This document shows positions 23,876 to 35,144 of a stretch of DNA of 64,000 nt, piece by piece. The notes beneath the pieces are model-generated. The model was not told the DNA's origin. It saw nothing but the letters and a program-made list of their open reading frames with translations, and searched no databases. This DNA is from Glandiceps talaboti. Lineage: Eukaryota; Hemichordata; Enteropneusta; Spengelidae. Numbering within the stretch: position 1 is the stretch's first letter; every line of letters starts with the position of its first letter. The position numbers and the translations under genes were made by a program. The stretch covers positions 6,232,598 to 6,296,597 of the forward strand of contig NC_135560.1 of NCBI RefSeq assembly GCF_964340395.1, in the 5' to 3' direction.

Positions 23876-24532
23876 TAGTCCCCGCCAGGTGAAGTCCGGG
23901 ACAGGGACTTATGGATTGGGTTCCGTCTGTCCGTGCATCCGTGTGTCCGTCCGTCCGTCCAGAGCCGTTTCTTGGAGATGCCTGGACCGATTTTTTTCAA
24001 ACTTGGCACAGGGGCAACATACAGTGGCATACATATGCACGTCAATTTGTTTCATGATACGATCCAATATGGCCGCCTAGCAGCCATTTTGTTTGCAAAT
24101 TTTCCCTGTCTAAAGCCATAACTCAGACATGCTTGAACAGATCTCATTCAAAGTTGGTATTAGGACAGTGTTCTATGACATACATGTGCATATCCATTTT
24201 CGTCGTTATACGATCCATTCTGATTGCGAAATTTCCATATCCAAAGCCATAACTCAGACATGCTGAAACAGGTCCCCCCCCCCCTCCCATCCTTTAATGT
24301 TGAATGGTTTATTCCATCACGTCATCTTGAAGAGTAGGCATGTCCCATGTCCAACGAGGAGACACAACATGAGTAGGCATGTTCCATGTCCAGCAAGCAG
24401 ACACAACACATCTATTAAAGTCTGTTTGATTTAGGTTCACAAGTACGTGTTGTTGCCTGATCAGAGTAGTGATATCAAGAAAATGACAACATAAACTGCC
24501 AGTTCCTTAAAACCCAATCATAGCGGGGACTA
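23876..24532 (+). mobile_element. 657-bp element with TAGTCCCCGC ends
   Basis: Ten-base inverted ends TAGTCCCCGC (23876-23885) and GCGGGGACTA (24523-24532). Inside, a CCGT-rich stretch is followed by three diverged units starting A.AGCC.T..CT..GA.ATGC at about 23961, 24112 and 24243. A 39-bp tandem duplication (GAGTAGGCATGT.CCATGTCC) lies at 24332-24409. No transposase frame is seen. It is read as a non-autonomous element; TA may be the duplicated target but this is not shown. Confidence 0.7.
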
Positions 24533-24585
24533 TGTCATTCTCAATGACTTAGTTTTTATGTATTGGAAAAAAAAATAGTAAAGTC

Positions 24586-24860
24586 GCAAAAATTGTGAAG
24601 TCTCACGAGAAATAGTGAATGCAGAAACTGTCATCAACGTAAAAAGACACTCTAAAACTGTTCTTCCAATCTGTAATGGCTGTACATCTGATAGGAAGAA
24701 ATAAACAACACAGAGACCATTTGGAAAACAATGGAAAACCTGAACTAAACACTCACACATGAAAAGAAAATATAACAAAATAAAATAAAAAATCTACCTA
24801 CCCCGCCTATTCTAAAATTGAGTGTAATCGTAACCACACAATTTTTTTTATTAGGCCTAA
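24586..24860. mobile_element. R1 copy, one end missing
   Basis: Shares the internal R1 sequence (GAAGTCTCACGAGAAATAGT; AATCTACCTACCCCGCCTAT) and an intact right end, CCACACAATTTTTTTTATTA then GGCCTAA. The other TIR is missing. It starts about 50 bp after the TAGTCCCCGC element ends. Confidence 0.8.
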
Positions 24861-25248
24861 TGAATCTGAACTTGGTGAAAGGAATTTGGACCAGGTGAAA
24901 CTGAGGGAATCTGAATTAACTTACGAAATCTGAATTTGGTGAGAGTAAACTGGTACTAGTATTTAATAGTCAGAACTGAATCTTAAAGCGCAATCAGCTT
25001 ACCTAGACACCCATCAAAGGTCACATCCTCGGGCATTCTAAGGTCACCTTTGGTCATCTAAAAACTGAACTACCCCATCAGTGGCTTGAGATGGATTGAT
25101 GTATAAAGGTCAAAGACCTTCATTTGATTTTTGGAATTGTTACATAGCTCATACTTCCTATGGTTGATTTCAGACTTGTAATTTTTTAGAGCTGTTGTTA
25201 TAAATAGAAAGTTTTTGTCTGCATTACACATTTCATATAGTTAGTCCA

Positions 25249-25251
<3 letters not shown>
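24861..25251. other. Non-coding, nothing recognised
   Basis: Short GAATCTGAA.TTGGTGA direct repeats appear near 24863-24945; otherwise nothing is seen. Confidence 0.35.
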
Positions 25252-25313
<62 letters not shown>

Positions 25314-25377
25314 GTCTGTCGGTCTGTCTTTCTGTCTATCGGTCGATCTATCTATCTATCTATCTCTATCTATCTCC

Positions 25378-25423
<46 letters not shown>

Positions 25424-25486
25424 CTATCTGTCTGTCTGTCTGTCTGTCTGTCTTTCTGTCTGTCTATCTGCCTGCCTGCCTATCTA

Positions 25487-25521
<35 letters not shown>

Positions 25522-25530
25522 GCGTGCCTA
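25252..25530. repeat. (CTAT)n / (CTGT)n microsatellite
   Basis: Alternating blocks of CTAT and CTGT tetranucleotides across about 280 bp, ending in CCTA units. Confidence 0.95.
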
Positions 25531-26334
25531 CTTACCTACCTACCAACCCATCTATACACATTTATACACATATATATGTATGTATATATCATATGTATAT
25601 TTGTATGTGTGTATATAAGTATATATATATATGACTGCATTTAATTTCATGTTTATAGAGTACAATATACATTAGCCTTTCATGAGTTAATGACAGATTC
25701 ATAGTATCTTGTCTGTTCATGTCAAATTTATAAACTTTATGCAATCTATTTGACTTCCACCTGTCAGACCTGCATGTATACAAATACGAAGGCGTATAAA
25801 CACAGTATGTACTTGAACACCTGCTGTTGTTGTTTGCAAATGTTGTGTGGAGCGTAGATTCGAAAAATTGCCCCTTATTTTGTGTTACTAGCTTTAATAG
25901 GTGTGAAAATAAGGCCAATTTGGTAATTGTACCAGCATTTATCCGCCACTTTACTGTCTAATGCCTGACAGTTAGCTACATATAGAGTGAGTTATGATGT
26001 TTTCACAGGATGAACTGGTACAGAGGTAGATGTGTATGGGATGTGCAGCTGCTTGCAACAATTACAGAGGTACAACTTAATCATGTAGATTACTACCGTA
26101 ATGGTGGCGAAAGGATATGTATTCATTGCAATTTGCAAGGAAGTGAGTTTGAGGAAGAGTCATGCAGTTTGGCATGTAATGTGTATAAAATGAATACTAT
26201 GTGTCTCCTTTATGTGTTATTCTGTGGTTTCAGATACATTGCTTCTATGATAAACACAAATGTGTGACTGCTGTCCATGTAACCATGTACTACTTACTCT
26301 CTCACTGACTCAACTGAGGAGGCAGCCAACCCAA
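25531..26334. other. Non-coding; one unsupported frame
   Basis: A TA/TG-rich start is followed by ordinary AT-rich sequence. An 85-codon frame at 26010-26267 (+) follows a fair acceptor (TTTTCACAG) but has no recognisable domain. Confidence 0.3.
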
Positions 26335-26511
26335 AACCAACCAACCAACCAACAAACCAACCAGATGGTCAGATATGCAGTCTACCAAATATAAACTAGA
26401 TAATCAATACATATTAAAGCTAACTACAGAATTGATCAATCAGCCAATCAATCTACCAATTAGTGAAGTATCTCATTCTCTAGCATCACTCAATCGCTCA
26501 CTCACTCATTT

Positions 26512-26557
<46 letters not shown>

Positions 26558-26560
26558 CTT
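26335..26560. repeat. (CCAA)n and (AATC)n short tracts
   Basis: CCAA-rich at about 26337-26362. A clean AATC run lies at about 26512-26558. Confidence 0.9.
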
Positions 26561-29299
26561 ATCAGAGAGTTTAGACACATACAGAAAGCAATTATCATCT
26601 CTTTGTTTTCATTGCATTATAAATTTAAATTGGTCTTTCTTTTCTATACTATTGAATTCTGAATTAATAGTATAAATTACACTGAATAATTTAGTGCTTT
26701 GTATATAGTTTACAATGTATACAAATAACGTTGTTCGTCTTCTATTGTGTTTATGCAGTGAGGGAATTTTTAGACCTTTCTGTAATTCCTCCCATGGTTG
26801 CTGTCGCCAGGGTTTAACTTACAAACGCCTATACAGACAAGCTAATATGTACAACTTGTCTTTCACAGCAACAAGTAAAAAGTTACTTTCTGGTGTTTTT
26901 CAGTGTTCATAAGCACCTAATCTAATGTTTTAATAAGTAAACCAGTTCACCTATTGGCGGCAATCGTGTAAACATAGACAATTGTACCACTAGATGAAAG
27001 TCAAACTTAGTCTGTGTTTGTATTCACACTCGGCCAGGCTTGTAAAAAATACTGTAGTTTTGTATTAAGGAATGTCTTTTCACAATGTTGTAAGCCCCAT
27101 CCATCATACAAGTGGTGATATCTGAAGCATCTGAATAACTGGTCAGCCAGAACGCAAGTACTTGTGTTTTATTGTGTTAGATCACTCAGCTGCAAACAAT
27201 CCCTATCCAGTCCAAATTGGTAGCATTCCACAATGAACTTTACAGGATGACAAAGTTTTACTAGAGTATTTTTTGAAAAAAATTTGTGTACTAGCTTGTC
27301 ATACAAAATTTGAATCTCATAGTCATACTGATTTATCTGCAATTATGTTGATATAGAAATATGCAAATTTATGTAAATCACTTTAAAATGAAACAAGGGG
27401 AGGCAGCTCTAAAATTAATGTTGAAAATTCAGAATGTTTGGATGTGAAATTTGTGGATTTGAAAGTTTAGTCCTTGTTCAACTTTCTGTTTGGGTTTATA
27501 TACCCATTTTCAACATCCTAATGGTATCACCATGCTATGTTCTGCACAGTGGGTTATTCCATTATGTGAGGAATGGGGTGACAAGGTTCAAATTACACTA
27601 AATACCAAGTTGAACTTTTTGGGTATAATTAAAATTTTAGGAGAACTATGTGTTTGTAGCGTCTGTATTCAATCCTTTATTTAATAAATATTTTATTTAA
27701 TATTAAAAATGGTTATGCATTTTAAATACAGTTTAGAATATTATGATACGTACGTTGTAATTTCAGTAATTTTAAAAAGTGCATTGCTGTTTGTTCTAGT
27801 AGTCTATTTTTGTTCGCACACCTGCTGTAATAGTGTCTCTGTCATCAGTTGATGTTACCATTGTAATTCTGTTCTAGTCATTGGCATTCACAGCAGCAAA
27901 AAGATGTCTACATTCCAAAAAAAAAAAACATGCCCGGTTAAAATGAGATTAAGAAGGAGCGGTCAAACACTTTATATATATTCCACTCATGAAGGCAATC
28001 TGCTACTCCAGCCGGCGTTTAACATTCACAGCATAATCTCTAACAATGCGATTGAGGAAAAACAGCCATGAAGATTCATTCACCCAATAGTACACTCACT
28101 CATTGTCGTAGGTTATTTGTATCTTGCATGTACAGGTGACAGGGAAATTGTTCAAAGGTGATTCATTCCCTGTTTTATAGTATTGTGTCTCGTTTAAAAG
28201 TCTCCATGACTCAGGTGTGCTAGTTTGATAAGAAACAACCATCTAGTCATCTCTGGCTGTTCATGTATGAATTAAAATTCAAAATAATTTGGAAAATCCC
28301 AAGAGATAGGTTTCCAGACAAGCCAAGTCTTAAGAGTCGTCTATCTAGATGTGTCTGCACTTTCTAGCAAAACTTATTACCTGAAGACATCCATTATTTT
28401 TGTATTTTTTTTTTTTTTTTCATTTCCCAGTAGTCTTAGAACCTAGGAGATTTGATTAAATATTTTACTGAAGTGTCCTTTTATCTATCATATACATAAT
28501 GGATTAAAAACGCAAAACATAAATTGTTAATATTTCAGATGAAACAACAACAATACATCGGTTTTTGAAGATTCCAAACGGAGTCAAGCTAAAGATGTAG
28601 CCCAAGTTGTACAGGTAGAAGGGAAGAAACTTTAGGATCATGAAATAAATTGTTTCATTAATTAACACCTTAGTTCAAACTCGTATGCATTTGACGTCAA
28701 ATGGACTCAAAAATTATGTGTGAGAAAAATTACTTTTGCAGAAAATTTGCCTAAGTTTGTTAAAAATAAAAAAACAATTGGTCTGATTTTTCTTTCATTG
28801 TGATAGTGTTTAACCAAATTTTCATATGGCCAACATTTTTAAATAGATTTATGAGGGTTCAATTTTGTTACATAAATTTTAAATAGTTCGTGACCTGCAT
28901 GCTTCTTTGTCATGCCAAATAAAAAAAAATCACAGTTCCAATTACATTACTTTCAAAATTTTGAGTCCATATCGACAACTTTTTGAGGGTCTTGACATCT
29001 TTAATTTTCATGTCAAAATTTCTTGACCTGACTTTTTTGTTATGTTCACTTTATTTTTTGGAAAAACCACAAAAATTATGTTTATATTGACAAGTTACAC
29101 CATTCAATCACACTTGACCATCACTAGGTGGCACAGCGCTAAGGTCAAAAACATAACAAAAAACAAAATTAAAAAAAATAATTAATTAAAAGTTGGCAGG
29201 AAACACTGTAAGCGGGTTTGGTGTTTGTACCATTTTTTATTTGAATTTTGAATTTGAAAATAATGGGTTGGTATACTCTACGTTTGATAAACTTCATAT
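26561..29299. other. Long AT-rich non-coding stretch
   Basis: No gene or delimitable element is seen. T and A runs occur near 27919 and 28408. The frame at 27490-27684 (+) has no recognisable motif. Confidence 0.4.
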
Positions 29300-29445
29300 C
29301 TGTCCATCTAGCCTACATGTAGACCCCAAGGACTGGCGCTAACACTCTATTTACGATGAATTCACTTCAAAATCAAAATGACAGTTAGGATAGCAAATAT
29401 GGTGGTAGTGCTATTCCTTGGGGTCTACATAGGCTACTGTCCATC
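29300..29445. mobile_element. 128-bp MITE with perfect 9-bp target duplication
   Basis: The element is 29309-29436. Its left end is TAGCCTACATGTAGACCCCA then AGGA; its right end, from the other strand, is TAGCCTATGTAGACCCCAAG then GA. The flanks are identical 9-mers CTGTCCATC at 29300-29308 and 29437-29445. Nine-base target duplications are known for Mutator-like and some Merlin-like transposons; assignment to either is inference. No coding capacity. Confidence 0.9.
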
Positions 29446-29540
29446 CAATAATGGTCTAATATGGAACAACATAGTCCAGTAGTGAATTCCAATCTTGACT
29501 TTAAATAGTTCTGTCTTACTTGTAGTCTTCATCTTCCACT

Positions 29541-29939
29541 GTACAAATACAACTGCCGACATCAGAGCGCAGACGAAAAGAACCTGTTACAATCACGGAA
29601 AGTACACAACCCCAATTTCATTAATAACACTTGACACAGCATGTTGGAAGTACAGAGACTTGTATTACATTTCATCATTTGATAAGAACAGTTTTATGGC
29701 CACTTTACATAATAGTTCACGTTCACAAACAAATTTCCAGTTCCCCTGGCATTTCTTGTACACATAAAAAGACCACAAAACTGTTCTTTTAATATCAAAC
29801 CATGGTTTGTAATACATGTCTCTGCTGTTTCAACATGCTGTGTCAAGTGTTATTAATGAAATTGAATTGTTTACTTTCCCTGTTTGTAACAGGTTCTGTT
29901 CATCCACACTCTGATGTCGACAGATGTACTCTGTATACT
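29541..29939. mobile_element. Long-arm fold-back element, copy 1
   Basis: Arms of about 160 bp (about 29541-29696 and 29773-29939) flank a loop of about 75 bp. Arm landmarks, reading inward, are ACATCAGA, GAACCTGTTAC, GGAAAGTA, TTAATAACACTTG, CACAGCATGTTG, CAGAGAC and GATAAGAACAGTTTT. The same family is at 43452-43826. The 29495-29767 frame is an artefact of this repeat. Confidence 0.9.
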
Positions 29940-30398
29940 GGTCTCATCATAGTCGTTGTGATATGTGTATAGTTTCTGTTTCCATGAAGCTAACAATTGT
30001 ACCAATTAATTGATTCACAGTCATTTTATCTGCAAACCACAGAGAAAAGTATCTGATAAATACAAGTGTTATTTCAAAGGGAATGCTATGCCAGAAAAAT
30101 GAAGATATTGTAAATCATAAACTTTAGGTTCTGGGAGTCATTTCATGATATAACATCAGATAAACGTTGCTAATGGTTGCCAAGAAATACTAAATTGAAA
30201 CTGTTTTTCACCTATGTTGTTTTAGCAATGGTACAGTCTTGCCTCATGAGTCGTAGCAGACATGAATATGTATCAGATGAACAATACATATTCATGACTA
30301 TTTATCTGTAAGTAATAAGCACTTAGGAGTCATGAATATTCAGTGTTTCTAATTTAATATTCATAGTCAGTGTTGATGAAGATGCCTCTTTCATTTTA
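29940..30398. other. Non-coding with a small hairpin
   Basis: Apart from the hairpin at 30261-30296 and several ATATTCAT words around it, nothing is recognised. Confidence 0.35.
30261..30296. repeat. Perfect 12-bp inverted repeat, 12-nt loop
   Basis: CATGAATATGTA at 30261-30272 and TACATATTCATG at 30285-30296. Two further ATATTCAT words follow near 30337 and 30355. The same words dominate the array at 40100-41190. Confidence 0.85.
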
Positions 30399-30735
30399 AG
30401 ACAAAATAAAAAAAATGTGTTTCCAATAATACCACTGACCCTAATTTAAGCCTCCAATCCCAAATATTTTTTAAAACATTTAAAACAAAATGATAAGAAA
30501 TTCTCTTTCTTCTTGACTTTCATGCATCTCTGTTTTCTTTCCCTAGCGATGTCTCTACATATTTTATCAAACTATCACAGCTGGGGAGGATTCTGACCGA
30601 CATTTTGTTTGTTTTTGGGTTGAAGCAATATTTTTCGAAACAATTAAAAAGATAACAATCAAACCAAATAAAATCAAAACCTACCTACCCTATTTTCTGA
30701 GGCCATGTTATCAGAGACACACAATTATTACACAA
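30399..30735. mobile_element. Diverged R1-related element
   Basis: The left side has AAAAAAAATGTGTTTCC and CTGACCCTAATTTAAGCCTC. The right side has AAACCTACCTACCCTATTTT and ACACACAATTATT. Both resemble R1 ends and inner blocks, but the middle is unlike other copies. Confidence 0.5.
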
Positions 30736-31194
30736 AACATTTGTGATAGGGCAACTCATTTTCATGTACTTCATGTTTTCATCAAATCAAGGAAAATTTT
30801 CCACAATGTCATCTTTTATATATTCTGCAATTTTACAAAAATTAAAACTCATATTTGGCAGAAAATGACAAGACAGTTGTCATCAAATAACAGCTCGGGG
30901 CCAATTTATTAATATTACATTACCCTGATATTGGATTTACACAGGTAAATGTGATATATGTTATAGATAGAGGGAGATTTTTTCTTACTTTCCAAGAAAC
31001 TGCGGCATTCTTGATGAATAAATGATAGGCCGATAGATGAATTACCGAGTAGATTAATAGAGAAAGAGCTGAATTAATAAATTATTGATAAAGAAAAACA
31101 AATGCATAAAATATAATGTGATGAGGTAAATGACATATAAATCAAGTTGTAGATAAATGCAGAAATCTAAAAACACTGACGGCAACAAACACTG
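30736..31194. other. Non-coding, nothing recognised
   Basis: AT-rich sequence. No feature is seen. Confidence 0.4.
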
Positions 31195-31500
31195 TTCTGT
31201 TATCTGTAGTGTTGCAGAAGTATAACCACGAATAGAATATTACCGTGAGTCTAAAAAATTATTCCAGCAACTCCAATTTTTTTGATAAGGTTGAGAATCT
31301 ATTATCTGTAGTGTTGCCGAAGTCACCACAAATAGAATATTACCGTGAGTCTAAAAATTATGACAGCAATTGCAATTTTTTTCGCTAAGGTTGAGAATCT
31401 GTTATCTTTAATGTTGCCGAAGTAACCACAAATAGAATATTACCGTGAGTCTAAAAATTATTCCAGTAACTGCAGCTTTTTTTGCTAAGGTTGGGAATCC
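31195..31500. repeat. Three-copy tandem repeat, ~101-bp unit
   Basis: TTATCT.TA.TGTTGC.GAAGT begins units at 31200, 31302 and 31402. Each continues with AATAGAATATTACCGTGAGT and a TTTTTT..TAAGGTTG.GAATC end. The units are similar, so the duplication is fairly young. Confidence 0.93.
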
Positions 31501-32179
31501 TGGGAATTAAAAAGAGATGGAGCGGTAAAAGTGAGATGGTTACCCATAACATCTAAGGTAATTCTTGGTGGGAACATGGTAAAATGACACAGGAATCCTG
31601 GTAGATTTTCCTTACTATCTGCCTGTAGCAATAACACTGCACTGCAATCAATGTATTACTGTATAATATTTTGTACAAGAGTTTAAATCACTGAGTAAAA
31701 TTTCATAAAAACTATGATAATTTTTCTGAACCCATGTTCAGTTTCTTGGCAATAAACTACATCCCATGTGAGCACACTGAGTGCAAAATTCAAACAACCT
31801 ATGTGGCTTTAATACTTTAATTTGTCTGTCGAAACAGCTTGCACCAAATCCTTTTATGGTTTCATACAGATAGTTTTTCATTGCTTTGTCACTTTCATGC
31901 AATTAGATTAGTTTCTTTCAAAACATGTCTAATAATGAAATGGCAACTTATTAATTTCTATTCTGTATTAAAAACATTATTTTATCAGTAGCACATTGCT
32001 GAATATTTATCAGTAATATCAATATATGCATTTTTAGCAAATGTTAGTACAACAAGTATAGTTCCATTTTATGTTGAAAGTAGTCATTGTTGATAGTATG
32101 TTTAGTATTATGGAGCTGGAAGTCATTTTCATTTTCATTTACATGCCCCATGTCAACGATATGTCTCCACCAAAATCAA
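31501..32179. other. Non-coding, nothing recognised
   Basis: AT-rich sequence. No feature is seen. Confidence 0.4.
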
Positions 32180-32214
32180 GGCCATTGGTCTGGCAGATTT
32201 TGACTTTAAAGTTG

Positions 32215-32286
<72 letters not shown>

Positions 32287-32350
32287 CACACACACACACA
32301 CATTTGGCATGATTATAGTGCAACTGAACCAGTTCAGTTGTCAACAAGCA
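32180..32350 (+). mobile_element. R2 3' end with expanded (CA)n
   Basis: TTTTGACTTTAAAGTTGTTT leads into about 80 bp of CA. The segment TGGCATGATTATAGTGCAACTGAACC..GTTCAGTTGT.AACAAG follows. The same order, with a much shorter CA run and CAGA units, closes the R2 copy at 61845-61950. The microsatellite is therefore internal to the element's tail. Confidence 0.75.
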
Positions 32351-32565
32351 AAATTAATTTGTAATATTGAAAAGAGGTGCATAAACAATCCATCCAAGTG
32401 CTAGTTATTTTCTATTCTTTAATACAACTGACAGAAGATTTCAGTGTTTTGGATTTGAAAAATGGGCTTTCTCAAACTCACACCCCCATGAGCCCTGATG
32501 ACCAAATAGCCAAAGCGACCTTTTGTAAAGGGTACATTTTCGAAAATGCCCCATTCATTTTCTTT
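32351..32565. other. Non-coding, nothing recognised
   Basis: Short single-copy-looking stretch between two repeats. Confidence 0.3.
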
Positions 32566-32602
32566 AAATCAATCAACCAATAAATCAATCAATCAATCAA
32601 CA

Positions 32603-32636
<34 letters not shown>

Positions 32637-32745
32637 CAATTCAACCAACCAATCAATCAGTCAATCAATCAATCAACAAATCAATCAATCAATCAACAAA
32701 TCAACCAATCAATCAATCAATCAATCAGTCAATCAATCAATCAAT
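32566..32745. repeat. (AATC)n microsatellite with AAATC and CAACC variants
   Basis: About 180 bp of AATC units broken by AAATCAAC and AACCAATC variants. The Asn-Gln-Ser-Ile frame across it is an artefact. Confidence 0.95.
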
Positions 32746-33651
32746 CTTATATTGCATAATAACATACCAATAGTAAGCATGGTAAAGCATACAAAAATAA
32801 CATACAGAAATAAAGTGAATACAATACAATCCTTTAACCGACTGCTAGACTTTCCATCTCAAGACATTTTCCAAGAGGAAGTTTATCACCTTATGCCAAA
32901 ATATGCAAAATACTTCTTTAGTCATGAATGAAAATTTGAAGAAAAAAAGTGCTGATAAGTGACTTACATATGTAAAATATAGAGAGTCTTACTACAATGT
33001 TGTTTTCATAAACATCATTTTCCAAGGTAATTTAAAGTACATAAATTATTTTTGGTAAAAAATTTTCTTTTCTCTGTACAGGTACGAAACATCAACTCTC
33101 AGGGTATGTCTCATATTATGTATATGTAGTCCTGACACCTTCAACTAGTATGTAAATATAAGTTAACTGCCATTTTCATGTGCATACATGTTTTTCAGTG
33201 CTTAGAACATCTGTTCTGAGTTCTAAGTAGATGAACTCTCTCTTTCTCTCTCTCTCTCTTTGTCAGCTAGGTTAATATAATTCAATGTGTGCATTACCCA
33301 TCAATAAACATCAATCATTTTCATGAAAACATTTACCTTATACAATATGCAGGCATTTGGGAGCATAATCGCCATATGTTCTGTAATGATATCACCATGC
33401 TGTACGTCATCTCTCACTGTCGTCCATGCTAGTACGCATCATTCCAATATTACATACAGCTATTTTTGTACAAGTTATAATATCTGATGCGTGGTTTGAC
33501 CATACAAAATATCTTTCTCACATAATCTTGACAATTATCACATTATCAAAAAGTTATTTTGTCTTTTCCTGTTTGCACAGATAATAGCATTGATATTCAG
33601 TCATGCAATCGCATTCATTATCTGTAATAGTTTCCAATGTTCTTGTATTTG
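32746..33651. other. Non-coding, nothing recognised
   Basis: A short CT run lies at about 33236-33260. No gene is seen. Confidence 0.4.
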
Positions 33652-33681
33652 TTTGTTTGTTTGTTTGTTTGTTTGTTTGTA
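33652..33681. repeat. (TTTG)n microsatellite
   Basis: About seven clean TTTG units. Confidence 0.9.
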
Positions 33682-33805
33682 TATATAACCACTGAAGGCT
33701 GGCAGCCCTGTGAGTTAACATGAGTTCATTGATAAAACTATAGAATCAGTCCAACTACAGTGCACAGGCGCCAGTGGAATCACAGAACCATGTGAACAAT
33801 TAAGT

Positions 33806-34090
33806 CAGATGATTAAACAAGAACTGGGTTTCAAAACGGGTTTTATTAATTCAAAACTTCCAATGTTTCGATCCTTCACAGAGGATCAGCATCAAGGAAA
33901 TTGGATGTAGCAGAAAAAAACCCAGCTCTAGGTGATGTATACACGAGCGAATCAAAAACAAAAGTGTTTGATAGAGCTGGTTTTTTCTGCTACATCTAAT
34001 TTCCCTGATGCAGATCCTCTGTGTCGAAACGTTGGAAGTTTTGAATTAATAAAAACCCATTTTGAAACCCAGTTCCTACTTAATCTTCTG
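33806..34090. mobile_element. Inverted repeat, ~120-bp arms, hammerhead-like motif
   Basis: The arms, about 33806-33930 and 33972-34090, are near-identical reverse complements around a ~40-bp loop. Shared blocks are GAACTGGGTTTCAAAA, TTTATTAATTCAAAACTTCC and GATGTAGCAGAAAAAA. Each arm, read outward from the loop, contains CTGATGC-like sequence, a short stem and CGAAAC, recalling the hammerhead core CTGATGA...GAAA. In the left arm (minus strand) the stem GATCC/GGATC is perfect. Penelope-like elements are known to carry hammerhead motifs and to insert in inverted arrangements; a link here is inference. Confidence 0.75.
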
Positions 34091-34424
34091 CCTTAACATT
34101 ATTAGTTACTTTCTTTTTTTTATCTACATAGTTTGAAGATTTCCACCTCACTACATTATAGTCCTGTGGTATTAGGTCAATATTGAAGTCGGACTATTAC
34201 AACTGATTTTTTGTCAAATTGAGATACATTTCATATTACTTATATATTTTGTTGTTGTTGTTTCCTACAGTATTTCTCAAAATGTGGGAAGGCAAGACAC
34301 ATACAAATTTTTTTTGTTAAAAAGAAGATTGAAATTTTTAATGATGATAATGAAATGAACTAATCTGACATTCTATAATGTAAACAGTGTTCTCCCAAGG
34401 ATTGATTGCAAAGATGGTGGCTGA
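34091..34424. other. Non-coding, nothing recognised
   Basis: AT-rich sequence. No feature is seen. Confidence 0.35.
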
Positions 34425-34502
34425 TTTGCATATTAATTTACATATAAATAATATGGTAATTTGCATATTGATTTGCATATTGATCAGCATATGATATGCA
34501 TG
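34425..34502. promoter_or_regulatory. Cluster of octamer-like ATTTGCATAT words
   Basis: Within 78 bp there are three TTTGCATATT words (two in direct 14-bp tandem), then CAGCATATG and ATATGCATG. ATTTGCAT is the classic POU-domain octamer. The cluster may bind such factors or may simply be a short tandem duplication in AT-rich DNA. Confidence 0.25.
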
Positions 34503-34693
34503 TCTTCAACACTGGAACAAACTCTGACATGTTTATTTTAACACATAAGCACATGTACATTGAGAATCAGCTCATTCTCTTTTCTTGATTTTGTCATTCA
34601 TAGTTTACTAAAACTTAGCAAGCATGGCAGCCTAGATGGCAAGGATGTGGTATTTGCACCATGCTTTCTCTATAGTGGGGAGAACGCTGGTAA

Positions 34694-34903
34694 ATGTACA
34701 TAATAACTATGAAGTCAGAATTATTTGATCCCATTCAAACTGATGGAAAACTTAGAATACTATATTACATACATATAGACATATTTACACTGCAAGGCAA
34801 GATAAAAATGGAATTGAAAGATGTAACTACCGGTAAATCAACAAATTCACTTTCCAAGCTTATCTTTAAAGTACATTTTATGACTGGAACTATGGTTCAT
34901 TGA
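34694..34903 (+). CDS. Weak candidate exon, possibly C2-like
   Basis: A 69-codon frame whose second half reads LQGKIKMELKDVTT, a short linker and then LIFKVHFMTGTM. Tensin/auxilin/PTEN-type C2 domains have a similar order: a GDVxVxxYH-like strand, a variable loop, then an IFxLQFHTGxI-like strand. The first half does not fit that family. No convincing donor was found and the frame ends in TGA at 34901-34903, so an exon would have to be terminal. Chance similarity is quite possible. Confidence 0.15.
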   Translation: MYIITMKSELFDPIQTDGKLRILYYIHIDIFTLQGKIKMELKDVTTGKSTNSLSKLIFKVHFMTGTMVH

Positions 34904-35144
34904 CCAGCACAATTTGACGTGTAATCGCAAACAGTGATTATCTACTGTGTAAAACTTATACATAGATTAACCTAAGTTGTGAAATTGTCTAGGACCACAG
35001 ACTCTAGGCTGCAGTCAAGTCGTGTGCAGATTTTGTCTCCCCTCAGAATAGTCAAAATTCCCAAATGACTTAATGATATTAAAGCTAGGCTATATATAGA
35101 CCCTGAAGTGAACTCCATGCTGTAACACAGTTGTATGTGTGATT
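34904..35144. other. Non-coding, nothing recognised
   Basis: AT-rich sequence; the frame at 34972-35178 (-) has no recognisable motif. Confidence 0.3.

Noticed and set aside
26010-26267. 85-codon + strand frame after TTTTCACAG
   Set aside because: Composition is only mildly protein-like; no domain and no downstream donor could be argued.
29495-29767. 90-codon + strand frame
   Set aside because: Lies inside the fold-back element arm and is explained by it.
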